DNA of 5,541 nt from Draconibacterium orientale (GTDB taxonomy: Bacteria; Bacteroidota; Bacteroidia; Bacteroidales; UBA1556). A model generated the notes under the pieces. The model ran no database searches and was not told the DNA's origin. It saw only the letters and a program-made list of their open reading frames with translations. The translations under genes were made by a program, and so were the position numbers. Location: positions 1-5,541 of the forward strand of contig DZDC01000139.1 of NCBI GenBank assembly GCA_022736595.1. Direction: 5' to 3'. Of this stretch, positions 1 through 5,541 are shown piece after piece. Every line of letters starts with the position of its first letter. Positions within the stretch are counted from its first letter, which is position 1.

Positions 1-40
1 GACCAGTACAACCTCAAACTTAGAAGGTCTAAATTGAAAA

Positions 41-54
41 TTGTCATGTACTAA
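41..54 (+). repeat. Left copy of a 14-base inverted repeat
   Basis: TTGTCATGTACTAA here is the exact reverse complement of 5491-5504 at the other end of the window, so the pair brackets the three genes. The match does not extend beyond 14 bases on either side. The significance is uncertain. Confidence 0.5.
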
Positions 55-67
55 ACCAATTGTATTA

Positions 68-91
68 AAAAAATAGTCCAAACTATTTTTT
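68..91. terminator. A/T hairpin, possible bidirectional terminator
   Basis: A perfect 10-bp stem (68-77 paired with 82-91) closes a CCAA loop. The arms are A6-TAGT and ACTA-T6, so either strand would give a stem ending in a U-run. It sits 14 bases after the plus-strand stop codon at 52-54, which would suit a terminator between convergent genes. It has only one G-C pair, which is weak for an intrinsic terminator, so the role is inferred. Confidence 0.4.
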
Positions 92-135
92 AAATTTACA
101 ATGGTTAATGCCGATAATACTTGAAAATAGTCCAA
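70..135. repeat. 12-base direct repeat pair with a third, inverted copy nearby
   Basis: AAAATAGTCCAA occurs exactly at 70-81 and again at 124-135, 54 bases apart. The nine bases ATAGTCCAA also appear inverted at 152-160. The copies form parts of the stems of the two neighbouring hairpins, so the same word builds both structures. Two direct copies with this spacing are too few and too short for a CRISPR array. Confidence 0.6.
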
Positions 136-183
136 TAAGACGAAGTCAAAATTGGACTATATTGAAAGTCACATCGGTATTAA
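105..183. repeat. Long imperfect foldback (about 79 bases)
   Basis: Four nested stems line up on one axis. Positions 105-115 pair with 173-183 (11 bp including one G-T at 110/178), 119-122 with 166-169, 124-125 with 162-163, and 127-136 with 151-160 (10 bp, perfect). A 14-base apical loop contains a further 3-bp stem (139-141 with 145-147). The interruptions are small. The G-T pair is tolerated as G-U in plus-strand RNA but becomes a C-A mismatch in minus-strand RNA, a slight hint for the plus strand. No U-run follows on either strand, so it is not a standard terminator. A REP- or MITE-like DNA element, or a structured RNA, would fit; the class is not identified. TTAA lies at both ends (105-108 and 180-183). 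Confidence 0.6.
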
Positions 184-190
184 ATATCTA

Positions 191-237
191 AAGAGGGCTC
201 TCAACCCAGAAAGCGTTCTAGATTTAGAGCCCCTCTT
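191..237 (-). terminator. Stem-loop after aspS, likely transcript end
   Basis: Eleven base pairs form between 191-201 and 226-237, with one bulged base at 230. The core is GC-rich (GAGGG/CCCTC). A 24-base loop contains a smaller AGAA/TTCT stem (208-211 with 216-219). It begins 12 bases beyond the aspS stop codon. In minus-strand RNA the stem is followed by an interrupted U-rich run rather than a clean U-tract, so it may act as a weak terminator or as a 3'-end protecting structure. Confidence 0.6.
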
Positions 238-248
238 AAGTTGATATT

Positions 249-2000
249 CTAGTTTTGAATCTTCACTTCAAGATTGAGTTCTTTGAGCTGTGCCTCAGAA
301 ATGATGCTGGGCGAAGCAATCATCACATCTTGTCCGCTGTTGTTTTTAGGGAATGCGATATAATCGCGGATGCTATCTGACCCTCCAAACATAGCCACTA
401 AACGGTCAAAACCAAGTGCGATTCCTCCGTGAGGTGGGGCACCGTATTCAAAGGCATTCATCAAAAATCCAAATTGAGATTTAGCGTCTTCATCGGAGAA
501 GCCAAGCAAACTAAACATTCGAGCTTGAACGTCTTTATCGAAAATACGGATACTTCCTCCACCAATCTCAACACCATTTATTACCAAGTCGTAAGCATTG
601 GCATGCACTTTTCCAGGGTCGGTATCGAGCAGGTGCATTTCGTTGGGCTTGGGCGAAGTAAAGGGATGGTGCATGGCGTGGTAACGTTGGCTGTCTTCGT
701 CCCATTCGAGCAGCGGAAAATCTACCACCCATAGTGGAGCGTAGGTGCTGCGGTTGCGAAGATTGAGTCGGTTGCCCATTTCGAGGCGAAGCTCGCCCAA
801 GGCTTTACGTATTTTATCGACACCGCCACTGAGAATCAACATTAAATCGCCAGGAGTAGCTTCCATGCGTTCAGCCCAAAGTTTCAGGTCGGCCTCGGAA
901 TAGAACTTATCGACGCTGGATTTTAAACTTCCGTCTTCGTTATATTTCACATAAACCATTCCCTTGGCTCCAATCTGTGGACGGCGCACCCATTCGGTGA
1001 GTCCATCCAAATCTTTTCGGGTGAAGGATGCAGCTCCTTTGGCACAGAATCCCACCACCAATTCAGCCTCGTCAAAAATGCTAAAACCTTTATTTTGAGC
1101 CAAATCGTTAAGTTCTACAAAAGGCATCCCAAATCGGATATCGGGTTTGTCGCTACCATACAAACGCATGGCATCGTCGTATTGCATTCTAGGAAAACTG
1201 CCCAACTCAATACCTTTTACTTTGAGAAAAAGGTGACTCGTAAGCCCTTCAAAAGTGGTAAGAATATCTTCTTGCTCAATAAACGACATTTCGCAGTCGA
1301 TTTGAGTAAATTCTGGTTGACGGTCGGCACGTAAATCTTCATCTCTAAAGCACTTCACCAATTGGTAATAACGGTCGTAGCCCGACACCATCAACAGTTG
1401 TTTAAAGGTTTGAGGCGATTGGGGAAGCGCATAAAAAGTACCTGGATTCATGCGAGAAGGCACCACAAAATCGCGGGCTCCTTCGGGGGTGCTTTTGATC
1501 AAATAAGGCGTTTCAACCTCCACAAAATCAATACCGTGCAAGTAGCTCCTCACTTCAAAGCTCAGCTTGTTGCGCAGCAGTAGATTTTCTTTCAAAGGGT
1601 TTCGACGCAAATCGAGATAGCGGTATTTCATGCGTATTTCTTCGCCTCCATCGGTTTCGTTTTCGATGGTGAAAGGAGGGGTTTTGCTGGCGTTGAGCAA
1701 TTTGAACTCACCTACAATAATTTCGATATCTCCGGTGGCAATTTTCAGGTTTTTGCTTTCTCTTTCTGCCACCTTTCCGTGCACTTGAATTACATATTCA
1801 CGACCCAGTTTGCGGGCTTGCAAACAAAGTTCGGGCTGGGTTTCCATATTGAAGGCCAACTGGGTAATGCCATATCGGTCGCGAAGATCGATAAAGGTCA
1901 TACCTCCCAAATCTCTAGAGCGTTGCACCCAACCACTTAGGGCTACTTCTTGATTTATATGCTTGATATTCAGTTCTCCGCAGTTATGAGTTCGTAACAT
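249..2000 (-). CDS. aspS: Aspartyl-tRNA synthetase (class IIb, bacterial type)
   Basis: Charges tRNA-Asp with aspartate in the cytoplasm, using ATP. At 583 residues it has the usual bacterial length and layout: an N-terminal OB-fold that reads the anticodon (about 1-105), a class II catalytic core, and the GAD insertion typical of bacterial enzymes (roughly 290-405). Visible core elements are motif 1 ending near Pro165, the flipping loop TPEGARDF (171-178), QSPQTFKQ (194-201), motif 2 FRDEDLRADRQPEF (218-231), His444-His445, and motif 3 GGIALGFDR (525-533). Glu173, Gln197, Lys200 and Arg219 match the known aspartate- and ATP-contacting residues of the E. coli enzyme with a two-residue offset. 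Leu31 and Lys83 resemble tRNA-Asp-specific (discriminating) enzymes rather than the non-discriminating form; this is inferred. The ATG start lies 21 bases after the valS stop, with no clear Shine-Dalgarno and no separate promoter seen, so co-transcription with valS is likely. Confidence 0.98.
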   Translation of the reverse strand: MLRTHNCGELNIKHINQEVALSGWVQRSRDLGGMTFIDLRDRYGITQLAFNMETQPELCLQARKLGREYVIQVHGKVAERESKNLKIATGDIEIIVGEFKLLNASKTPPFTIENETDGGEEIRMKYRYLDLRRNPLKENLLLRNKLSFEVRSYLHGIDFVEVETPYLIKSTPEGARDFVVPSRMNPGTFYALPQSPQTFKQLLMVSGYDRYYQLVKCFRDEDLRADRQPEFTQIDCEMSFIEQEDILTTFEGLTSHLFLKVKGIELGSFPRMQYDDAMRLYGSDKPDIRFGMPFVELNDLAQNKGFSIFDEAELVVGFCAKGAASFTRKDLDGLTEWVRRPQIGAKGMVYVKYNEDGSLKSSVDKFYSEADLKLWAERMEATPGDLMLILSGGVDKIRKALGELRLEMGNRLNLRNRSTYAPLWVVDFPLLEWDEDSQRYHAMHHPFTSPKPNEMHLLDTDPGKVHANAYDLVINGVEIGGGSIRIFDKDVQARMFSLLGFSDEDAKSQFGFLMNAFEYGAPPHGGIALGFDRLVAMFGGSDSIRDYIAFPKNNSGQDVMIASPSIISEAQLKELNLEVKIQN

Positions 2001-2021
2001 AATATGAGGGTATTAAAATTT

Positions 2022-4649
2022 TTAGTTCAATCGTTTAAGTTGGTCTTGTATAAAACTGATTTTTTGTTGGGCGTCAGCAGCCTTTTTGCGTTCCATTTCC
2101 ACCACTTGGGCAGGTGCTCCAGCCATAAAACGCTCGTTTTCGAGTTTCTTACTTACGGAAACCAAAAAGCCTTGAAGGTATTTTAGTTCTTCGGTTAGCT
2201 TTTGCAACTCCTCTTCAGGATCCACATTGAGTTCGAGAGGAACATAGCAGGCCGAAGTATTCACCATAAATCGTTGAGCTCCTTCAATTTCTACTTCAGT
2301 GGGGGTGATGTCAGATAAGATGGCAAGCTTCTTTACAATGCTCAGAAAATGTTCAGGCAAGGCTTTTTCTCCATTGTTTTGAACATGCAAATGCAATACT
2401 TCACGGGCTCCCACATTATGCTTATTTCGGATGTTTCGCACTCCGATTACCATCTCTTGAGCCCGATCGAATTGGGCAATAATTTCCTCGTTAAAGCCCG
2501 TTGCCACAGGCATTGGAGTAATAATTAAATCGGTGGTGCGAGCTTCCAATTGATGCCAAACTTCCTCCGAAAGGAAAGGCATGAAAGGGTGTAAAATCTT
2601 CATCAATTCGCCAAAAAGAATAGCTGTTTGTTCATAGGTTTTGCTATCAATGGGCTCTTGATAATTGGGTTTCACAATCTCGAGATAGCTGGAACAGAAA
2701 TCGTCCCAGATGAGTTTGTAAACGGTCATCAGGGCATCGGAAATGCGGTATTTTTGAAAGTGATCTTCAATGATTTGCAGGCTTTGATAAATACGCTGCT
2801 CCATCCATTGCATTCCAGCTTCAGCGGCAGCAGAAGGGTTTCCTTCAACCACTTGCCAGCCTTTCAACAAGCGTAGGGCATTCCATATTTTATTACTAAA
2901 GTTACGCCCTTGCTCACAAAGTGCTTCGTCAAAGGGAAGGTCATTTCCGGCAGGGGAAGTCAAAAGCATGCCCATGCGTACGCCGTCGGCTCCGTATTTC
3001 TCAATGAGCTCTATGGGGTCGGGCGAGTTTCCTAAGCTTTTCGACATTTTACGACCTAATTTATCACGCACTATTCCGGTGAGATAAACTGCATTAAAAG
3101 GCTTTTCGCCCAGATATTCGTAACCTGCAACGATCATTCGAGCCACCCAGAAAAACAAAATCTCGGGAGCCGTAACCAAATCATTGGTGGGATAATAGTA
3201 TTTTATTTCAGGATTTTCAGGATTTCTAATGCCGTCAAACACTGAGATTGGCCAAAGCCAACTGCTAAACCAAGTGTCTAAAACATCCTCATCCTGATGC
3301 AGTTGCTGCAGTTGCAATTGAGCATTTCCACTTTTTTGACGGGCGAGCTCCAGTGCTTCTGCTTGGGTCATGGCTACCACAAAATCGTCGAATCCTTCAC
3401 CATAAAACCATGCAGGAATGCGGTGTCCCCACCACAGCTGCCGCGAAATATTCCAATCGCGAACATTCTCCATCCAGTGGCGGTAGGTATTTTTAAATTT
3501 CTCTGGTACCAATTGCACCTGATCTTCCATCACGGCTTTGAGTGCGGGCTGTGCCAGATGTTCCATTTTCAAGAACCATTGGTAACTGAGTTTGGGTTCA
3601 ATCACTGCGCCGGTACGCTCGGAGGTTCCTACTTTGTTTTGGTAATCTTCCACCTTAACGAGATTTCCTAAGGCTTCCAATTCTTTAACAATCAGTTTTC
3701 TACACTCAAATCGATCCACGCCTTGGTAATGAAGTCCTTGTTCGTTAAGGGTGGCATCGTCGTTGAAAATATCAATAATTTCGAGCTGGTGACGCTCTCC
3801 AATTTCTTTATCGTTGAGGTCGTGGGCAGGAGTAATTTTTAGGCAACCCGTGCCAAATTCCATATCCACATAATCGTCGGCAATGAGGGGAACGCTGCGG
3901 TTGGCTACAGGTACAATTACCCTTTTCCCAGCCAAGTGGCTAAAGCGAGGATCGTTGGGATTGTAACAAACAGCGGTATCTCCAAGAATGGTTTCGGGGC
4001 GAGTGGTGGCAAGGGTTACAAAGTTTTCTTCACCTTCAATTTGATAACGAAGGTAAAACAATTTACCGTTTTTCTCTTTATAGATTACCTCCTCATCCGA
4101 AACGGTGGTTTTTGCTTCTGGATCCCAGTTTACCATTCTAAAACCACGGTAAATAAGACCTTTGCGGTACAAATCCACAAAAACCTGCAATACCGATTCG
4201 CTCATGTCGTCGTCCATGGTGAATTTGGTACGATCCCAGTCGCAACTGGCACCCAACTTACGCAATTGTTGAAGGATAATGCCTCCGTGCTTATGCGTCC
4301 ATTCCCAAGCGTGCCCAAGAAATTCGTCACGGCTAAGGTCATTTTTTTTGATCCCTTGCTCACGCAACTTAGCTACCACTTTGGCTTCGGTGGCGATGGA
4401 AGCATGATCGGTTCCGGGCACCCAACAAGCATTTTTGCCTAGCATTCGGGCACGGCGTATCAGCACATCTTGAAGCGTATTGTTCAACATGTGACCCATG
4501 TGCAACACGCCAGTAACATTGGGTGGTGGGATTACGATGGTATAGGGTTCGCGTTCATCAACTTGCGAATGAAAATATTGCTGATCGATCCAGTGTTGAT
4601 ACCATTTCGATTCAATCTCGGAAGGGGTAAATTTGGGGGCTAACTCCAT
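2022..4649 (-). CDS. valS: Valyl-tRNA synthetase (class Ia)
   Basis: Joins valine to tRNA-Val and hydrolyses mischarged Thr-tRNA-Val. The start is set at ATG 4649-4647 (875 residues, beginning MELAPKFTPSEIESKWYQHW), where homology to the family begins. A TTG at 4679-4677 would add ten residues but lies inside the promoter box. In order: Rossmann catalytic core with the HIGH-type motif HMGH (50-53), preceded by the family's Pro-Pro-Pro (41-43); CP1 editing domain with TTRPET (215-220) and GTGCLKITPAHD (266-277); DTWFSS (458-463); KMSKS (534-538); a helical anticodon-binding domain; and a C-terminal coiled-coil tRNA-binding arm (about 808-875) with the usual NERFMAGAPAQVV segment. No break or missing motif is seen. 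It has its own promoter box after the efp terminator, and aspS follows 21 bases downstream. The Pro triplet makes its translation a likely client of EF-P, encoded just upstream. Confidence 0.98.
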   Translation of the reverse strand: MELAPKFTPSEIESKWYQHWIDQQYFHSQVDEREPYTIVIPPPNVTGVLHMGHMLNNTLQDVLIRRARMLGKNACWVPGTDHASIATEAKVVAKLREQGIKKNDLSRDEFLGHAWEWTHKHGGIILQQLRKLGASCDWDRTKFTMDDDMSESVLQVFVDLYRKGLIYRGFRMVNWDPEAKTTVSDEEVIYKEKNGKLFYLRYQIEGEENFVTLATTRPETILGDTAVCYNPNDPRFSHLAGKRVIVPVANRSVPLIADDYVDMEFGTGCLKITPAHDLNDKEIGERHQLEIIDIFNDDATLNEQGLHYQGVDRFECRKLIVKELEALGNLVKVEDYQNKVGTSERTGAVIEPKLSYQWFLKMEHLAQPALKAVMEDQVQLVPEKFKNTYRHWMENVRDWNISRQLWWGHRIPAWFYGEGFDDFVVAMTQAEALELARQKSGNAQLQLQQLHQDEDVLDTWFSSWLWPISVFDGIRNPENPEIKYYYPTNDLVTAPEILFFWVARMIVAGYEYLGEKPFNAVYLTGIVRDKLGRKMSKSLGNSPDPIELIEKYGADGVRMGMLLTSPAGNDLPFDEALCEQGRNFSNKIWNALRLLKGWQVVEGNPSAAAEAGMQWMEQRIYQSLQIIEDHFQKYRISDALMTVYKLIWDDFCSSYLEIVKPNYQEPIDSKTYEQTAILFGELMKILHPFMPFLSEEVWHQLEARTTDLIITPMPVATGFNEEIIAQFDRAQEMVIGVRNIRNKHNVGAREVLHLHVQNNGEKALPEHFLSIVKKLAILSDITPTEVEIEGAQRFMVNTSACYVPLELNVDPEEELQKLTEELKYLQGFLVSVSKKLENERFMAGAPAQVVEMERKKAADAQQKISFIQDQLKRLN

Positions 4650-4676
4650 GTTGTAATAGGTATAAAAAATCGGCTG

Positions 4677-4684
4677 CAAAATTA
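4677..4684 (-). promoter_or_regulatory. valS promoter, Bacteroidota -7 box
   Basis: On the minus strand this reads TAATTTTG, an exact match to TAnnTTTG. It predicts a transcript start near 4671 and a leader of about 20 bases before the ATG at 4649. No convincing TTG-type -33 element is present at the usual spacing; that region is occupied by a GC-rich dyad. The box also contains the TTG that might be mistaken for a start codon. Confidence 0.6.
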
Positions 4685-4694
4685 GTAAAAATAA

Positions 4695-4736
4695 GCGATA
4701 CGCCCGCCCGTCGTACGCTGTGATTTTGCTGCACAG
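4695..4736. promoter_or_regulatory. GC-rich dyads upstream of the valS promoter
   Basis: Two adjacent small inverted repeats lie just upstream of the -7 box. The first pairs 4695-4697 and 4699-4702 with 4712-4718 (7 bp, one bulged base at 4698) around a GC-rich loop. The second pairs CTGTG 4718-4722 with CACAG 4732-4736. The GC-rich patch stands out in otherwise A/T-rich spacer and covers the expected -33 position. A regulator-binding site is possible but unproven. The remainder of the gap to 4800 contains only a 10-base palindrome, TACAATTGTA (4769-4778). Confidence 0.3.
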
Positions 4737-4800
4737 AATATTGGGTTAACGGAAGAGAAAAGCGTTTGTACAATTGTATCCTAGCTATGAAAGTCGGTGC

Positions 4801-4830
4801 AAAAAAAAAGCCACTCGGTTGGAGAGGCTT
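4801..4830 (-). terminator. Intrinsic terminator of efp
   Basis: In minus-strand RNA, AAGCC-U-CUC pairs with GAG-U-GGCUU around the five-base loop CAACC, with one U-U mismatch. The arms are 4822-4830 and 4808-4816. A run of nine U (4809-4801) follows, two of them within the stem. It starts 21 bases past the efp stop codon. This classic form implies that efp transcription mostly ends here, separating it from valS. Confidence 0.9.
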
Positions 4831-4851
4831 CGATATTAGAAGGTAGTAAAA

Positions 4852-5418
4852 CTACGATTTTACGCGTTCAGAATAGGTATTGGTGCGCGTATCCACCTTG
4901 ATCACTTCATCAATTTCGATGAAAAGCGGAACACGAACGATGGCCCCAGTTTCTACGGTGGCATCTTTCATGGTGTTGGTGGCAGTGTCACCTCTTAAAC
5001 CGGGTTCGGTATAAGTAATCTTAAGTTCCACAAAAGAAGGAAGTTCGGCATACAAAGCCGTTTCGGTATCGGCATGATACACAATGTTCACGCTTTGACC
5101 TTCTTTCAACAAACCGGGAGCATCAATCAAGTCTTTTTCAATGAAAACCTGTTCGTAAGATTCGTTGTTCATGAAATGGTAATCTTCGCCATCGTTATAA
5201 AGAAACTGATGTGGGCGGTGCTCAACACGTTGCACGTCAATTTTTACACCAGCAGTGAAGGTATTTGGAATCACTTTTCCAGTTTTCACGTTTTTAAGTT
5301 TGGTACGCACAAAAGCGGGACCCTTTCCGGGTTTTACATGTTGAAAATCAGTGATGGCATACAACTCACCATTGAAGTTGATTACCAGTCCGTTTCTAAA
5401 ATCTGCAGTCGTTGCCAT
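4852..5418 (-). CDS. efp: Translation elongation factor P
   Basis: EF-P binds between the ribosomal P and E sites and promotes peptide bond formation when ribosomes stall at consecutive prolines. At 188 residues it has the standard length and three beta-barrel domains: an N-terminal KOW-like domain (about 1-62), a central OB domain (63-125) and a C-terminal OB domain (about 128-186). The functional loop reads PGKGPA (30-35), with Lys32 at the tip where the family carries lysine or arginine and, in several bacteria, a modification. The C-terminal family signature is present at 151-164 (KDATVETGAIVRVP). No modification enzyme gene such as epmA, epmB or earP is in this window, so the state of Lys32 cannot be judged. 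The ATG start fits the family N-terminus (MATTADFRNG). The leader is U-rich with no Shine-Dalgarno. It has its own promoter box and a strong terminator, suggesting a single-gene transcript. Confidence 0.98.
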   Translation of the reverse strand: MATTADFRNGLVINFNGELYAITDFQHVKPGKGPAFVRTKLKNVKTGKVIPNTFTAGVKIDVQRVEHRPHQFLYNDGEDYHFMNNESYEQVFIEKDLIDAPGLLKEGQSVNIVYHADTETALYAELPSFVELKITYTEPGLRGDTATNTMKDATVETGAIVRVPLFIEIDEVIKVDTRTNTYSERVKS

Positions 5419-5457
5419 AGGGTTCTAAAAAAAGTTTTATAAAAAAATTTGAGGCCG

Positions 5458-5465
5458 CAAAAGTA
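5458..5465 (-). promoter_or_regulatory. efp promoter, Bacteroidota -7 box
   Basis: On the minus strand this reads TACTTTTG, an exact match to TAnnTTTG, 39 bases upstream of the efp ATG. It predicts a leader of roughly 33 bases, very rich in U and A. A matching -33 TTG is not obvious at the usual spacing, so the call rests on the -7 box and its position. Confidence 0.6.
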
Positions 5466-5485
5466 GTAAGAATTTTATTAGGAGC

Positions 5486-5528
5486 GAATCTTAGTACATG
5501 ACAAAAAGTTACAATAGATTTAAGATTC
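5486..5528. repeat. 8-bp inverted repeat upstream of efp
   Basis: GAATCTTA (5486-5493) is the reverse complement of TAAGATTC (5521-5528), with 27 bases between. It lies about 20 bases upstream of the efp -7 box and could be an operator or a chance dyad in A/T-rich sequence. Nothing coding is recognisable between 5466 and the window end. Confidence 0.3.
5491..5504 (-). repeat. Right copy of a 14-base inverted repeat
   Basis: TTAGTACATGACAA is the exact reverse complement of 41-54. It overlaps the left arm of the local 8-bp dyad upstream of efp. Confidence 0.5.
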
Positions 5529-5541
5529 AACTATATTGTTG

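Larger units (their letters stand above)
1..248. other. Structured intergenic region downstream of aspS, possibly including the edge of a neighbouring gene
   Basis: No gene can be called confidently here; the stretch is A/T-rich and dominated by inverted repeats, listed separately. Two frames run off the left edge. On the minus strand a stop-free frame of 52 codons runs from 156 to 1, after a TAG at 159-157. It has no in-frame ATG; TTG at 135-133 is the only plausible start, and its last residues read RPSKFEVVLV. On the plus strand, frame 1 is open for 17 codons and stops at TAA 52-54, ending KLKIVMY. A short hairpin at 68-91 follows it, as would suit the tail of a gene convergent with aspS. 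A minus-strand ATG at 47-45 is also open to the edge. At most one is likely real, and I recognise none. The minus frame overlaps the foldback, which shapes part of its codons (LDYF occurs twice because of a direct repeat), so it may be fortuitous. Confidence 0.4.

Noticed and set aside
70..135. CRISPR-like direct repeats
   Set aside because: There are only two 12-base direct copies, much shorter than CRISPR repeats, with no array and no cas genes.
105..183. Integron attC site
   Set aside because: The ends do not match the GTTRRRY and RYYYAAC core boxes, and no integrase or cassette genes are seen.
250..257. TAGTTTTG on the plus strand, a match to the -7 promoter box
   Set aside because: It has no -33 partner at suitable spacing and would point antisense into the end of aspS; an 8-base pattern with two free positions is common in A/T-rich DNA.
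3936..4442. Plus-strand open frame of 168 codons
   Set aside because: It lies wholly opposite valS, whose protein is complete with every family motif; the frame is a by-product of valS codon use.
4650..4800. T-box or other riboswitch leader upstream of valS
   Set aside because: The predicted leader is only about 20 bases, no T-box sequence is present, and T-box control of synthetases is not typical of Bacteroidota.
5074..5442. Plus-strand open frame of 122 codons
   Set aside because: It is antisense to efp, shows no recognisable family and has no promoter-like sequence; smaller plus-strand frames inside aspS and valS were rejected for the same reason.

Overview
The window carries three complete protein-synthesis genes, all on the minus strand and read in the order efp, valS, aspS. 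They encode translation elongation factor P, valyl-tRNA synthetase and aspartyl-tRNA synthetase. The organism is most likely a member of the Bacteroidota, probably a flavobacterium-like lineage. Three things support this: the character of the three proteins; start regions that are A/T-rich and lack a clear Shine-Dalgarno sequence; and a match to the Bacteroidota -7 promoter box (TAnnTTTG) upstream of both efp and valS. No tRNA, rRNA, CRISPR array, transposase or phage gene is visible.

Right to left, in the direction of transcription: positions 5419-5541 are the efp upstream region, with a promoter box at 5458-5465. efp is at 4852-5418, followed by a strong intrinsic terminator at 4801-4830. 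A 202-base gap (4650-4851) then holds a GC-rich dyad and a promoter box for valS at 4677-4684. valS is at 2022-4649; the start is placed at an internal ATG, because the more upstream TTG lies inside the promoter box. Only 21 bases separate valS from aspS (249-2000), so these two synthetases probably share a transcript. A stem-loop at 191-237 is the likely end of that transcript.

The leftmost 248 bases have no confidently called gene but are rich in structure. They hold an A/T hairpin (68-91), a long imperfect foldback of about 79 bases (105-183) and a 12-base direct repeat linking the two. Open frames run off the left edge on both strands, so the end or beginning of a neighbouring gene may lie there.

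Functionally, EF-P relieves ribosome stalling at proline runs, and ValRS carries the conserved Pro-Pro-Pro next to its HIGH-type motif (residues 41-43 here), a known EF-P-dependent site. The neighbouring efp and valS genes are therefore linked by mechanism as well as position. I see no clearly undescribed system. The left intergenic foldback is the main structure that the genes do not explain.
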